Of a stretch of 64,000 nucleotides of DNA, positions 43,699-53,756 are shown in pieces. The translations under genes and the position numbers were made by a program. The DNA is from Chloranthus sessilifolius (taxonomy: Eukaryota > Streptophyta > Magnoliopsida > Chloranthales > Chloranthaceae): positions 86,859,251 through 86,923,250 of the forward strand of contig CM037587.1 in the NCBI GenBank assembly GCA_021018995.1, written 5' to 3'. The notes under the pieces were generated by a model. The model made no database searches, was not told the origin of the DNA, and saw only the letters and a program-made list of their open reading frames with translations. Every line of letters starts with the position of its first letter. Positions within the stretch are counted from its first letter, which is position 1.

Positions 43699-43798
43699 AC
43701 CATGAAATAGTAAACAAATGAGTCATTAAGAAGTTTCCATGAAATAGTACCATGAAATAGTAAACAAATGAGTCATTAAGAAGTTTCAGATGCTAGTC
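43699..43798. repeat. 50-bp tandem duplication
   Basis: CCATGAAATAGTAAACAAAT followed by GAGTCATTAAGAAGTTTC occurs twice, exactly 50 bp apart. Confidence 0.95.
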
Positions 43799-43995
43799 AA
43801 ACAACAAAATTATTAGTCACTTGAAATCCCAAATAATAGACAAAATAGTTTACAGAAAAAGATTCTTCACAACCAAATTTGTCTAGATTAAACTTTTCAT
43901 CGATTAAAATGTCACTAGATCCAAACGAGCATAGCCTTATTAGATGGTGTTAGGTAAACTAATTTGACTAAGATACGCATACATTACAGTGCGGT

Positions 43996-45751
43996 TGTAG
44001 CGACCCGAGATCTCACAACCTCTTAATTGTAAGATCTTAGACCGTACCTTCGTATCGAGAACCATAGAAACATAATAAGGCGATAAAAGCACCTTAAACA
44101 ACGGAAGATAAAATTTCTTTAAAACATTAATTAATCTAAATAAAACTCATGATAATGTTCTTATTCCAATAACAAGTCCAACATAATTAAAGCTTAAACA
44201 GTTTAGAAAAAATACTAACTGATCAATGTCTTATTTATTTAAAATTACCAATAACTAGAAAGGAAAATAGCTAATTAGGCCACGAAGCCATGAACGTCAT
44301 TCAGTCCAGTTTCTTGAGCACCACGTGTCGTCTCATCGCCATAGACCCATACATTATCATTGGCAACACCTGTCTTATCTGGTCACCCACATAAACAAGG
44401 GGTGTAAGTTTACACTTGTATGGATCAGACATGCAATCCATTGAAGCATAAAATATCAATCCTAGCCATATAACATTTCGATATATTTCATGTATGTGTG
44501 CATATGGCATGTATAATCTCACTAATTTAAATAAATAAACATATATTAATATTACATGAATGCATCATATCTTTTAATTTCATCTTTCTTGTCATTTAAT
44601 GCACGTTAGACTCCGTCCCGCTCAAGACGTTGGGTCTTAATCATGCTTATCACTTGTTAGTTAGACTCCGTCATGCTCAAGACGTTGGGTCTAATGAATC
44701 ATGTTATTTATTGCATGTCAAACTCCGTCCCGCTCAAGACGCTAATAATCATGCTCATCATACTCTTGTTCAGTTAGACTCCATCTTACACAAGATGTTG
44801 GGTCTAATACCTTCTTAGACTCCATCGGGTACAAGATGTTGGGTCTAATGCTCATTAATCATAGCTTGACATTTCATCGTATTTTACGTATCTTGATTGT
44901 GAATTATATAGATCATCATGGGACATATAAAGTGCATGAGAGTGATATCATACTACATATGCATTTAAGTGCATTTAATCATGGTACGTAAATATCAAAG
45001 TGTATACAATCATTGTGCATAAATATTACAGTGCATATCATACGATCATGGTGCGTAAAACAGCCTAAGAATTTTAAAAATAATATTAAAATACTGTAAC
45101 TTTGGATCATCGGGAACTTAGTGCTACTTACAGCTCAATTTGGACCTTCAAGACATCAGATTCAGAAACTGGATTAAAACATAAAAGTTGTAGAGCTCGT
45201 CGTCATCTTTCCAACACCATAAGAATCACCTCAATCCGAGTTCGGGACAGAAAGTTATGGCTAAAATACCGAGGCAGTATCTGATACAAAGTTTAGCGGG
45301 AATTCACGAAAATTGCTTTTAGGTGTCAATCGATTGATTTCAATCCGTGAGCACGCCTCAAAATACATCAAATCACATGGTAGAATTTAATCGGACTTCT
45401 TTTTAACCCAATATCATTAACATTAAAAATCTATTAATCATAGCATGCATTCATTTAATCATTCCATCATTATCTATGAATAAAATCACTAATTTATATA
45501 AAAATCTATTAATAAAAAATAATATTTTAAGATCAATGGAAAGCATGATTTATAGAACTTAAAGTCTTTAACCAGTAGGCTATTACACAACTTATGTTCA
45601 TTAATGAAGAAAATAAATATAAAAGCTTGAAAAACCAAAACATGCATTTTTAGATAAAACGTTTTGAAAACTCAAGGTATGCGGGGAATATGGTATTAAA
45701 TACATACACATATTTTAGGTGTATCAAAGGTATAAAATTCAGATCATGACA
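43996..45751 (-). repeat. 3' LTR of element D (1756 bp)
   Basis: Plus-strand borders are TGTAGCGACCCG and GATCATGACA. It matches 50373-51822 but has about 185 bp (near 45070-45260) and a second block (about 45375-45560) that the 5' LTR lacks or has replaced. It contains a five-unit hairpin repeat at 44605-44850. Confidence 0.93.
44605..44850 (-). repeat. Array of five hairpin-forming repeats in element D 3' LTR
   Basis: Five units of about 35 bp have the form TTAGACTCCGTC..GCTCAAGACG then TTGGGTCTAAT, in which TTAGAC pairs with GTCTAA. They start near 44605, 44660, 44718, 44773 and 44814. The same array occurs in the 5' LTR at 50992-51240. Confidence 0.88.
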
Positions 45752-45763
45752 TTTTTCCCTACT
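45752..45763 (-). other. Element D polypurine tract
   Basis: On the minus strand AGTAGGGAAAAA lies directly before the 3' LTR start TGTCATGAT. Confidence 0.8.
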
Positions 45764-45800
45764 TATAAAAATTTCGTCATCGAAATTGAGTCATACCTTA

Positions 45801-47072
45801 CTAGAAGAGATGGGGGTAGTCCCTCCTGATAACATCCTCGTGCTCCTAAGTGGCTTTCTCGCGAGAGTGGTGCTGCCAAATCACAAGGATCAGCGGTATA
45901 ACTTTATTCCTCAGGGTCTGCTCTTTCCGATCAACAATCTGAACAGGCACCTCCACCACGGATATATCCTTATAAACCTCCAAGGGTTCCCAATCGATAA
46001 CGTGAGTAGGATCTGTCACGTATTTCTTTAACATGGATATGTGAAAAACGTTGTGCACATCGGCAAACTTTGGTGGTAGCTTGACTCGATATGCCGTTTC
46101 TCCGATTCTCTTTAAAATTTCGAACGGTCCCACAAATCTCGGACTAAGTTTTCCTTTCCGCCCGAATCTCATCACTCCTTTCATAGGAGAGATTTTTACA
46201 AAGACTTTATCCCCTTCAATCAGATCTCAATTCCTACGCTTCAAATCAGCATAACTCTTCTGTCTGCTCTGCGTGGTCCGCATTCGTTCTCGGATCAATT
46301 GAACTTGTTTGGACGTGTCTTCAACAATTTGAGGTCCCAACAAACTTCTCACGCCGACCTCATCCCAACACAGAGGAGTTCTGCAACTTCTCCCATATAA
46401 GGCTTCATACGGGGCCATCTGTATAGTGGACTGGTAACTATTATTATACGCGAACTCCGCAAGAGGTAGATGTTCGTCCCAATTGCCTCCAAAGTCCAGT
46501 ACACAAGCACGAAGCATGTCCTCTAACACTTGATTCAATCTTTCGGTCTGTCCATCCGTTTGAGGATGAAAAGCGGAGCTAAATTTCAACTTGGACCCCA
46601 TCCCATCTTGAAATTTCTGCCAAAATCTTGACGTGAAACAAGGGTCTCTATCAGATACGATATCAACAGGCACACCATGCAATCTGACAATCTCACGAAT
46701 ATAAATATCTGCCAACTGGGAGGCTGAATAGGTCATGCGGTACGGAATAAAATGAGTCGATTTAGTCAGTCTATCGACCACAACCCAAATAGCATCATTC
46801 CTCTTCAGGGTTCTCGGCAAACCGATGATGAAATCCATGCCGATACTCTCCCATTTCCAACCCGGAATCGGTAGTGGCTGAAGTAACCCGGGTGGTTTCT
46901 GATGTTCAGCTTTAACTTGCTGGCATGTGAGACACCTTGCCACATAGTCAGCGATCTCTCTCTTCATATCATTCCACCAATAATTTTTCTTCAATCCCTT
47001 GTACATCTTATTGTTCCCAGGGTGAATAAAGAACTTAGACTTATGGGCTTCGTCTAAGATCCCCCGTTTCAA
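45801..47072 (-). pseudogene. Element D integrase and chromodomain
   Basis: The HHCC region (AHKSKFFIHPGNNKMY ... RCLTCQQVK) is followed by a complete DDE core: Asp in GMDFIIGLPRT, Asp in IVSDRDPCFTS and Glu in TDGQTERLNQVLED. A stop occurs at 46227 (KRRN*). GPF-type sequence KLSPRFVGPFEIL and a chromodomain-like end (VEVPVQIVDRKEQTLRNK, VIWQHHSREKAT) follow. TAG replaces the invariant Trp at about 45846, and the frame ends EHEDVIRRDYPHLF with TAG at 45801-45803. It is in one frame with the RNase H segment upstream. Confidence 0.92.
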
Positions 47073-48706
47073 TTCTATATTATCAGGTACACAGTAGCGT
47101 CCCTAGAACAGCATCATCCCATCATCCCTGACAGTAATCACAGACTTCCCACCGTCCTTCAATTTCAAGAGGATAGGATCTTCAAGCTGTAATCCCCTGA
47201 TTCGATCAAGTAATGAAAAGGTGATAATAATGTGCGAAAGCAATGCTCTTGGTCGAATTACCTGTTCTGGAACAAATCTGCTGAGGGCATCGGCAACAAC
47301 ATTAGCCTTTCCCGGATGATACTTGATCTCACAATTATAATCGATCAAGAATTTCAACCATCTTCTCTGCCTCATATTCAAGTCTTTCTGCGTAAAAAGG
47401 TATTTAAGACTTTGATGATCCGTGGAGATGATGAATTTCTCTCCATATAGGTAGTGTCTCCAGATCTTCAGCGCGAATATGATAGCGGCCAGTTCTAGAT
47501 CGTGCGTAGGGTAATTCTTTTCATGCTCCTTTAGCTGCCTGGATCCGTAAGCTGCAACTCTCTCATTCTGCATCAGGACACCACCTAGTCCTTTATACGA
47601 CGCATCGGTATTAACGGTAAAGCCACCACTGCCAGAAGGTATCACTAGAATGGGAGCAGTAGTCAATCTTTTCTTCAACTTGAGAAAGCTCTTCTCGCAC
47701 TCATCGGTCCAAATGAATTTCACATTTTTGTTGGTCAGCCCGGTAAGAGGTCCTGAGATCTTTGAGAAACCTTTCATGAACCTTCTATAGTAACCAGCTA
47801 AGCCAAGAAAATTTCGTACTTCGTAACACTTTTGGGACTCGCCCAATTTACAATGGCTTCAATTTTTGCAGGATCAACAGTAATCCCTGCCTCAGAAATC
47901 CTGTAGCCCAGAAATGTCACTTCAAGCATCCATAATTTGCATTTACTCATCTTAGCATACAACTGGTGGTCCAATAGGGCTTGTAAGACGATCCTTAAGT
48001 GTTCGGCATGCTCTTCTTCGGACTTGGAGTAGATTAGGATGTCATCAACGAAAACCACCACAAACTGATCCAAGTAGGGCTTGAAAATACGGTTCATCAA
48101 GTCCATAAAGATTGCAGGAGCATTAGTCAATCCGAAAGGCATTACCAAAAATTCAAACTGCCCATACCTCGTATTGAATGCCGTCTTAGCTATATCGGAC
48201 TCTCTCACTCTCAACTGGTGATATACAGATCTCAAATCGACCTTAGAGAAATATCGTGCGCCTTGCAGTTGATCAAATAGAACATCGATCTGTGGCAATG
48301 GATACTTGTTCTTAATCGTCGCTTGGTTCAACTGTCAGTAATCAATGCATAGCCTCTGAGAATCGTCCTTCTTCTTAACAAATAAAACAGGAGCACCCTA
48401 GGGTGACTGACTTCTTCTAATGAAGCCCTTATTTTGCAGTTCTTGTAACTGTTTCTTTAATTCTGATAGTTCTGCAGGTGCCATCTTGTAAGGAGTCTTG
48501 GCTATTGGTGCAGTGCCAGGTACAAGCTCAATCTGAAATTCGACTTCCCTACTCGCCGGCAAACCCGTCACCTCATCAGAAAAAACTCCAGCAAATTCAT
48601 TTACAACATGAATCGATGATATATCTCCCCGCTTTTCCTCGACTTCTAATAAAGCAAAGAGTTTCGGAATGGCACCCTTCCGTGCGCCCTTGAATTTAAA
48701 AGTCAG
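47073..48706 (-). pseudogene. Element D reverse transcriptase and RNase H
   Basis: RT blocks in order are [62 protein letters not shown] and [15 protein letters not shown]. Stops lie at about 48704-48706 (TGA where LDWL is usual), about 48400 (TAG at SPW) and about 48332 (TGA where CIDYR is usual), each one transition from the expected codon. One base is missing near 47835 ([15 protein letters not shown]). RNase H has [45 protein letters not shown] and [12 protein letters not shown] at 47103 precedes INT. Confidence 0.93.
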
Positions 48707-49041
48707 TCAATCCAAAGGGGTAAAAATCACGGTCTTGGCGAAACAATCAATGGTCGCATGAGATTTAGCGAGCCAATCCATCCCTAGGATCACATTGAAA
48801 TCTTCGAAGTCTAATTCAATTAGATCGACAACCAATGCATGGGTTCCAATCTGGACAGAACATCGAGGATAGGCTTTGTCAGCAAGCACACTTTTTCTCA
48901 AAGGAGTTGCTACGGTCAAAGGAATGCTCATAGGAGATGAATCCTTATCAAGATGCTTAGCGAAGTTTAAGGAGACGAATGAATGGGAAGCACCCGAATC
49001 CAAAAGCACATGAGCAAAAAGGCCATCGATCAACATCGAAC
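48707..49041 (-). CDS. Element D protease, second exon of gag-pol (open)
   Basis: This is an aspartic protease with an intact active-site motif LLDSGASHSFV and a second block DFNVILGMDWLAKSHATIDC. The frame is open from the proposed splice acceptor (exon starts at 49041) to the TGA at about 48707. The internal ATG at 49036 could otherwise be a start. Unlike element A, the catalytic DSG is unchanged. Confidence 0.82.
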
Positions 49042-49268
49042 CTGGGCACCCAAGACATGCTACGACTTAAATTATTCAACGTAAGGGTATCATTCAATTT
49101 AAAAGCTTAATGTCTACTAGATCTTCGTTAGTTCTTAACAAATTCATTTAATTCATTTTTGAAAATATTTTCGAAAAATAGTCATTCTACGCAAATTAAT
49201 ATTTATGACATTACTACGTAAACATGTATGAAAGAACTTAATCATAAATTTTAAATAAATAAACATAC
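49042..49268 (-). other. Candidate spliceosomal intron between gag and pro (element D)
   Basis: On the minus strand, CAG/G precedes GTATGTTTATTT at 49268 and TTGGGTGCCCAG ends at 49042; the length is 227 bp. The stretch is A/T-rich and has stops in all useful frames. Splicing joins codon 342 of gag (phase 1, a Gly codon) in frame with the protease without any stop. Element A shows a similar candidate at the homologous DVIQ position and in the same phase. Confidence 0.6.
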
Positions 49269-50292
49269 CCTGGATGACATCGTCTGAAGCTCTAGCGTCA
49301 GCATCAGATAGGGTATACACGTGGCCATTAGCCGTAATCGTCGCAGGAGGCATAGCCCTCGATCCAAATGACTTCTTAGGCATCTTGCACTTAGCTGCTT
49401 TATGCCCAAGCTGTCCACAGTTGAAACAAGCACCCGTTCTCCTAAGGCAGGTGCCGTAATGATTCTTGCCGCAAGTAGTACAGGTCGGAGTAGTCTTTGC
49501 AGTCGACGCCACTGTAGAATAAGTCTTGCTCTGCTGCGAGAATGCTGGTCTTGAGTAAGGAGTGCCCCTACTCTCCGATCTCATGTTGGATTTAGAAAAT
49601 ACACGATCTCGGCGGCCATATTGAAAGTTTTTAGCCGAGCTCTGACCCACATTACTAGTCGACGAAGGCACCTTTAATTCTCTCTCGATGGTGTAACATC
49701 TATCAATCAGATCCTTGTATGAGTTGCATCGGTGTCCAACCACCAAGGTCCTAATCTGGGGCCTCAAACCCTTCTTAAATCTCCTGAGTCGAAAGTTCTC
49801 ATCAGAAACCAGGGTCAGTGCAAACTGGCTCAGTTCTGTAAAAAGCTTAGCATAAGCGTCAACAGTCATCTCTCCCTGTTGGAGGTTCAGGAGTTCCTCA
49901 ATCTTTGCTTCTTGGACGTCCTTGGGGTAGTACTTATCATAAAACACTTTTACGAATTCATCCCAGTCCCATACATAACCAGGCTCTTCGACACGAGTCG
50001 CTTCTTTCAATTCTCTCCACCAGTTCTCGGCATCCCCCTCCAGTTTGTAGGTTGCCAATCTCACTTTAGTTGTTTCATTACACTCCATCAGAACGAAGAT
50101 CTGTTTCATCTGTTGCACCCATTTCATAGCCTCCGCGCTATCTCCCGTCCCATTGAAGTATCGTGGTCGGTTCTTCCTGAATTCGTCCAATTCTGACCTA
50201 GGAATAGGAGTAGGTTGGGTATTTGGAGTTCTGGTTGCATTGATGGCACTCACAATTGCCTCGGTCAACGCATCAATATGCTTGTTAGTCAT
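49153..50292 (-). CDS. gag: Element D gag (open reading frame)
   Basis: This is a capsid/nucleocapsid protein. It is open over 379 codons if unspliced; with the proposed intron, the gag exon ends at 49269 after 341 codons. The retrotransposon gag domain covers about residues 45-185 (GDAENWWRELKEA, WDEFVKVFYDKYYPK, FKKGLRPQIR). Two zinc knuckles are intact: C271-C274-H278-C282 and C289-C292-H297-C302. The last 38 or so codons after DDVIQG are A/T-biased and unlike gag, which supports the intron reading. The start at 50292 lies 80 bp inside the primer site. It is the only long intact coding region in the window. Confidence 0.9.
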   Translation of the reverse strand: MTNKHIDALTEAIVSAINATRTPNTQPTPIPRSELDEFRKNRPRYFNGTGDSAEAMKWVQQMKQIFVLMECNETTKVRLATYKLEGDAENWWRELKEATRVEEPGYVWDWDEFVKVFYDKYYPKDVQEAKIEELLNLQQGEMTVDAYAKLFTELSQFALTLVSDENFRLRRFKKGLRPQIRTLVVGHRCNSYKDLIDRCYTIERELKVPSSTSNVGQSSAKNFQYGRRDRVFSKSNMRSESRGTPYSRPAFSQQSKTYSTVASTAKTTPTCTTCGKNHYGTCLRRTGACFNCGQLGHKAAKCKMPKKSFGSRAMPPATITANGHVYTLSDADARASDDVIQGMFIYLKFMIKFFHTCLRSNVININLRRMTIFRKYFQK

Positions 50293-50358
50293 CTACAGCC
50301 GATCAATCTTACGTTAAACTCCAATTACACATATTCCCGACATAAGAATCAACCTTAG

Positions 50359-50372
50359 TCTCTGATACCAAC
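50359..50372 (-). other. Element D primer-binding site, initiator tRNA-Met type
   Basis: On the minus strand GTTGGTATCAGAGA follows the 5' LTR end directly. Confidence 0.88.
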
Positions 50373-51822
50373 TGTAGCGACCCGAGATCTCACAACCTCT
50401 TAATTGTAAGATCTTAGACCGCACCTTCGTATCGAGAACCATAGAAACATAATAAGGCGATAAAAGCACCTTAAACAACGGAAGATAAAATTTCTTTAAA
50501 ATATTAATTAATCTAAATAAAACTCATGATAATGTTCTTATTTTAATAACAAGTCCAACATAATTAAAGCTTAAACAGTTTAGATAAAATACTAACTGAT
50601 CAATGTCACATTTATTTAAAATTACCAATAACTAGAAAGGAAAATAGCTAATTAGGTCACGAAGCCATCAACGCCATTCAGTCCAGTTTCTTAAGCACCA
50701 CGTGCCGTCTCATCGCCATAGACCCATACATTGTCATTGGAAACACCTGTCTCATCTGGTCACCCACATAAACAAGGGGTGTAAGTTTACACTTGTATGG
50801 ACCAGACATACAATCCATTGAAGCATAAAATATCAATCCTAGCCATATAACATTTCGATATATTTCATGTATATGTGCATATGGCATGTATAATCTCACT
50901 AAGCTGAAATAAATTGAACGTAAACATATATATTAATATTACATGAATGCATCATATCTTTTAATTTCATCTTTCTTGTCATTTAATGCACGTTAGACTT
51001 CGTCCCGCTCAAGACGTTGGGTTTTAATCATGCTTATCACTTGTTAGTTAGACTCCGTCATGCTCGAGACGTTGGGTCTAATGAATCATGTTATTTATTG
51101 CATGTCAAACTCCGTCCCGCTCAAGACGTTGGGCTAAATCATGCTCATCATACTCTTGTTCAGTTAGACTCCATCTTACACAAGATGTTGGGTCTAATCC
51201 CTTCTTAGACTCCATCGGGTACAAGATGTTGGGTCTAATGCTCATTAATCATAGCTTGACATTTCATCGTATTTTACGTATCTTGATTATGAATTATATA
51301 GATCATCATGGGACATATAAAGTGCATGAGAGTGATATCATACTATATATGCATTTAAGTGCATTTACTCATGATACGTAAATATCAAAGTGTATACAAT
51401 CATGGTGCATAAATATTACAGTGCATATCATACGATCATGCTACGTAAAACAGCCCAAGAATTGAGGCAGTATCTGATGCAAAGTTTGACGGGAATTCAC
51501 GGAAATTACTTTTAGGTGTCAATCGATTGATTTCAATCCGTGAGCACGCCTCAAAATACATCAAATCACATCCGTAAGACATTTATGCATACATAACAAA
51601 GTTTGATCCCTAGACCTCTTATATAGAAGATAAAGTCTTTAACCAGTAGGCTATTACACAACTTATGTTTATTAATGACGAAAATAAATATAAAAGCTTG
51701 AAAAATCAAAACATGTATTTTTAGATAAAACGTTTTGAAAACTCAAGGTATGCGAGGAATACGGTATTAAACACATACACATATTTTAGGTGTATCAAAA
51801 GTATAAAATTCATATCATGACA
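50373..51822 (-). repeat. 5' LTR of element D (1450 bp)
   Basis: It has the same ends as the 3' LTR, TGTAGCGACCCG and ATCATGACA on the plus strand. It is about 300 bp shorter owing to two internal differences (near 51465 and 51570). It contains the five-unit hairpin array at 50992-51240, with unit 3 better preserved than in the 3' copy. Confidence 0.93.
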
Positions 51823-51827
51823 GTGGT

Positions 51828-53517
51828 AGTCTATGGTGTACATGGTGGGACCAAAATATGACTCCTAATCACCTTAATAAAATTAGTATTTGCAACAGAA
51901 AGTTCTACATCAATGCAACCAATTTTATTTTTTTCACTGCCTTGAATCAGATTATGGAGATCATTTTTTTAGCCCAATCATCCACCAAGTTAATCTTAGG
52001 ATTATGAATAACCTATAAGACAGTCAGAATTTGATTCCACGTGTACACAGTATCGCAATATAGGTAAAAAATGAATAATAGATGACTAAAAATGGAACCA
52101 CCAAGGAAAATTTTTATGTCTTTACAATTTAATATTGTGTGGCGTTATTAACAGCCGCAAAACTTCAGCTGCAACCAATACATCTTAGACTACAAGATTT
52201 TTGAGTTATAAATAAAATGACCTTTAACTAGAACCTTTTCATGAGTTGCATTAGAAGTAAGGGCTGCAAATAAAGCCACCCTTTTCTATTTCTTGTTAAT
52301 GTTTAAATATTTGTGACTTTGCCTCTATGATCAATGTCAAAATAATTTTTTAAGCGGGGTCAAATATTCAAATTAATATATGTTTGAACCAATGTTATCA
52401 AGTTCGCTGGATCGCTCAATAGCAATCCAGGTTCACTAGGGGTAGGTTGAGTTTTAAATGAAAATATATTTATAATATTATTTTATAAGTAAGGGATTTT
52501 GCAATTTTATTTTCTGTCTTTGCAAATAATGGTTCCACCTTTAACACTATTAACTTTCTTGAATCCGACGATGGAGATTATATTTCGTCTCAATCTTTCA
52601 TGCAATAAATCTTGGGATCTTGAGATCATGGCCCGCCTATCAAACATTGACTTGAATCTCAAATTTCTCACACATCATGATCCCCATAACTTCGTTGCTT
52701 TTATACCTCCTTTCTATCTCCTCATTAATACATTGAAAACTTGCCATGACTACCTCCCCCTCTCATGTAACATCCATATCTCTCTCTCTCTCTCTCTATA
52801 GCTCTTTATGAGCTTCTCCTAATTATGTTTGGCAATAGGGCACCTTGCTATGACCAACACTCACTTTTTGTTAGGTTCATAGAGCATATGAATTTCCTGA
52901 AATGTAGATAGAACAAAAAGGGTATGAAGGGATCTAAATAGAAATTATAGTACAAAGATAGAACAAAAAGGGTCTGAAGGGATATGATAAGAAATTATAG
53001 TACAAGAAGGGGACTCTCTCTCTCTCTCTCTCTGTGCTTGGCGTACCAAAAGAAATGATCCGTGCACCAACTGATTCATCCATCCATATATGCACCTTAT
53101 ACAATATCTATGATAATAGGCATAGGCACCAATTCAAACTCATATAGTTTATGTCAGGAGAGTCTTCTTCATAGAAAATTGACACAGATTTCCAACTTGG
53201 TATTGGTTGAATTTAAGATTCTATAATTTCCTCAAGGAACAAACTATTGATTCAGATAGGGTTGACTTCATATTGGAATTTGTAGAGTCAAACATGTCAA
53301 ACAGATCCACCAAAAGGAACGATCATTAGTAGAGACTGATAAATTTGTGGAAAATCATTGCTAAATTAGGATTCTGTAAAAGCTAGGATTCTCGAATTAG
53401 GAAGCTTGAGAAACTTAGTAAAGAAACGAGCTTCCATTAGGCATCCCAAACATGCACCAAGGTCGGTTTTTATCAATATTTCTCCATTAATATTAATTTT
53501 TATAACTTGCATACATA
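51828..53517. other. Intergenic mosaic with fold-back fragments and small repeats
   Basis: Half-copies of the fold-back family lie at about 51945-52080 (GAATCAGATTATGGAGATC) and 52555-52690 (GATGGAGATTATATTTCG, GGATCTTGAGATCATGG). (TC)n runs occur at 52779-52797 and 53014-53033. No gene was recognised. Confidence 0.55.
52906..53004. repeat. 50-bp tandem duplication
   Basis: AGATAGAACAAAAAGGGT followed by AGAAATTATAGTACAA is repeated once with a 50-bp period and a few changes. The second copy runs into a (CT)n tract. Confidence 0.88.
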
Positions 53518-53755
53518 TAGGGGTGTAGATTCAGTTAACCGTACCGAAACTTAAATTTTGATTTTCTGGTCGGTTTCAGCAAAACTGAACACTAACCAAA
53601 ACATTTCAATTTTGGTTAACCGAATTTTCCAAACCCGAAATGGAAACCGACATGAGCTGATCCGATAGGCATCACTCTGTTTGGTTCGGTTTTCAGTTTT
53701 GCTTCATATTTATTTTATTTTATTAATTTTTTGTTTTTTCGATTTTCCCACCCTA
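53518..53755. mobile_element. Possible hAT-like MITE
   Basis: The left TAGGGGTGTAGATTC and the right end in reverse, TTAGGGTGGGAAAATC, are inverted, and the interior is rich in AAACCGA/TCGGTTT motifs. The flanking 8-mers do not match. Confidence 0.38.
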
Positions 53756-53756
53756 A

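Larger units (their letters stand above)
43996..51822 (-). mobile_element. Element D: complete Tekay-like Ty3/gypsy chromovirus
   Basis: About 7.8 kb with LTRs at both ends, a tRNA-iMet primer site, gag, PR, RT, RNase H, INT and chromodomain, all on the minus strand. The flanks GCGGT (43991-43995) and GTGGT (51823-51827) are a 5-bp duplication with one CG-to-TG change. Unlike element A there are only about 50 bp between the end of pol and the 3' LTR, so no third ORF is present. Confidence 0.95.

Noticed and set aside
44605-44850. CRISPR-like array of regularly spaced repeats
   Set aside because: The units are imperfect, the spacing is uneven, no cas genes are present, the context is a plant LTR, and the same array is in the partner LTR.
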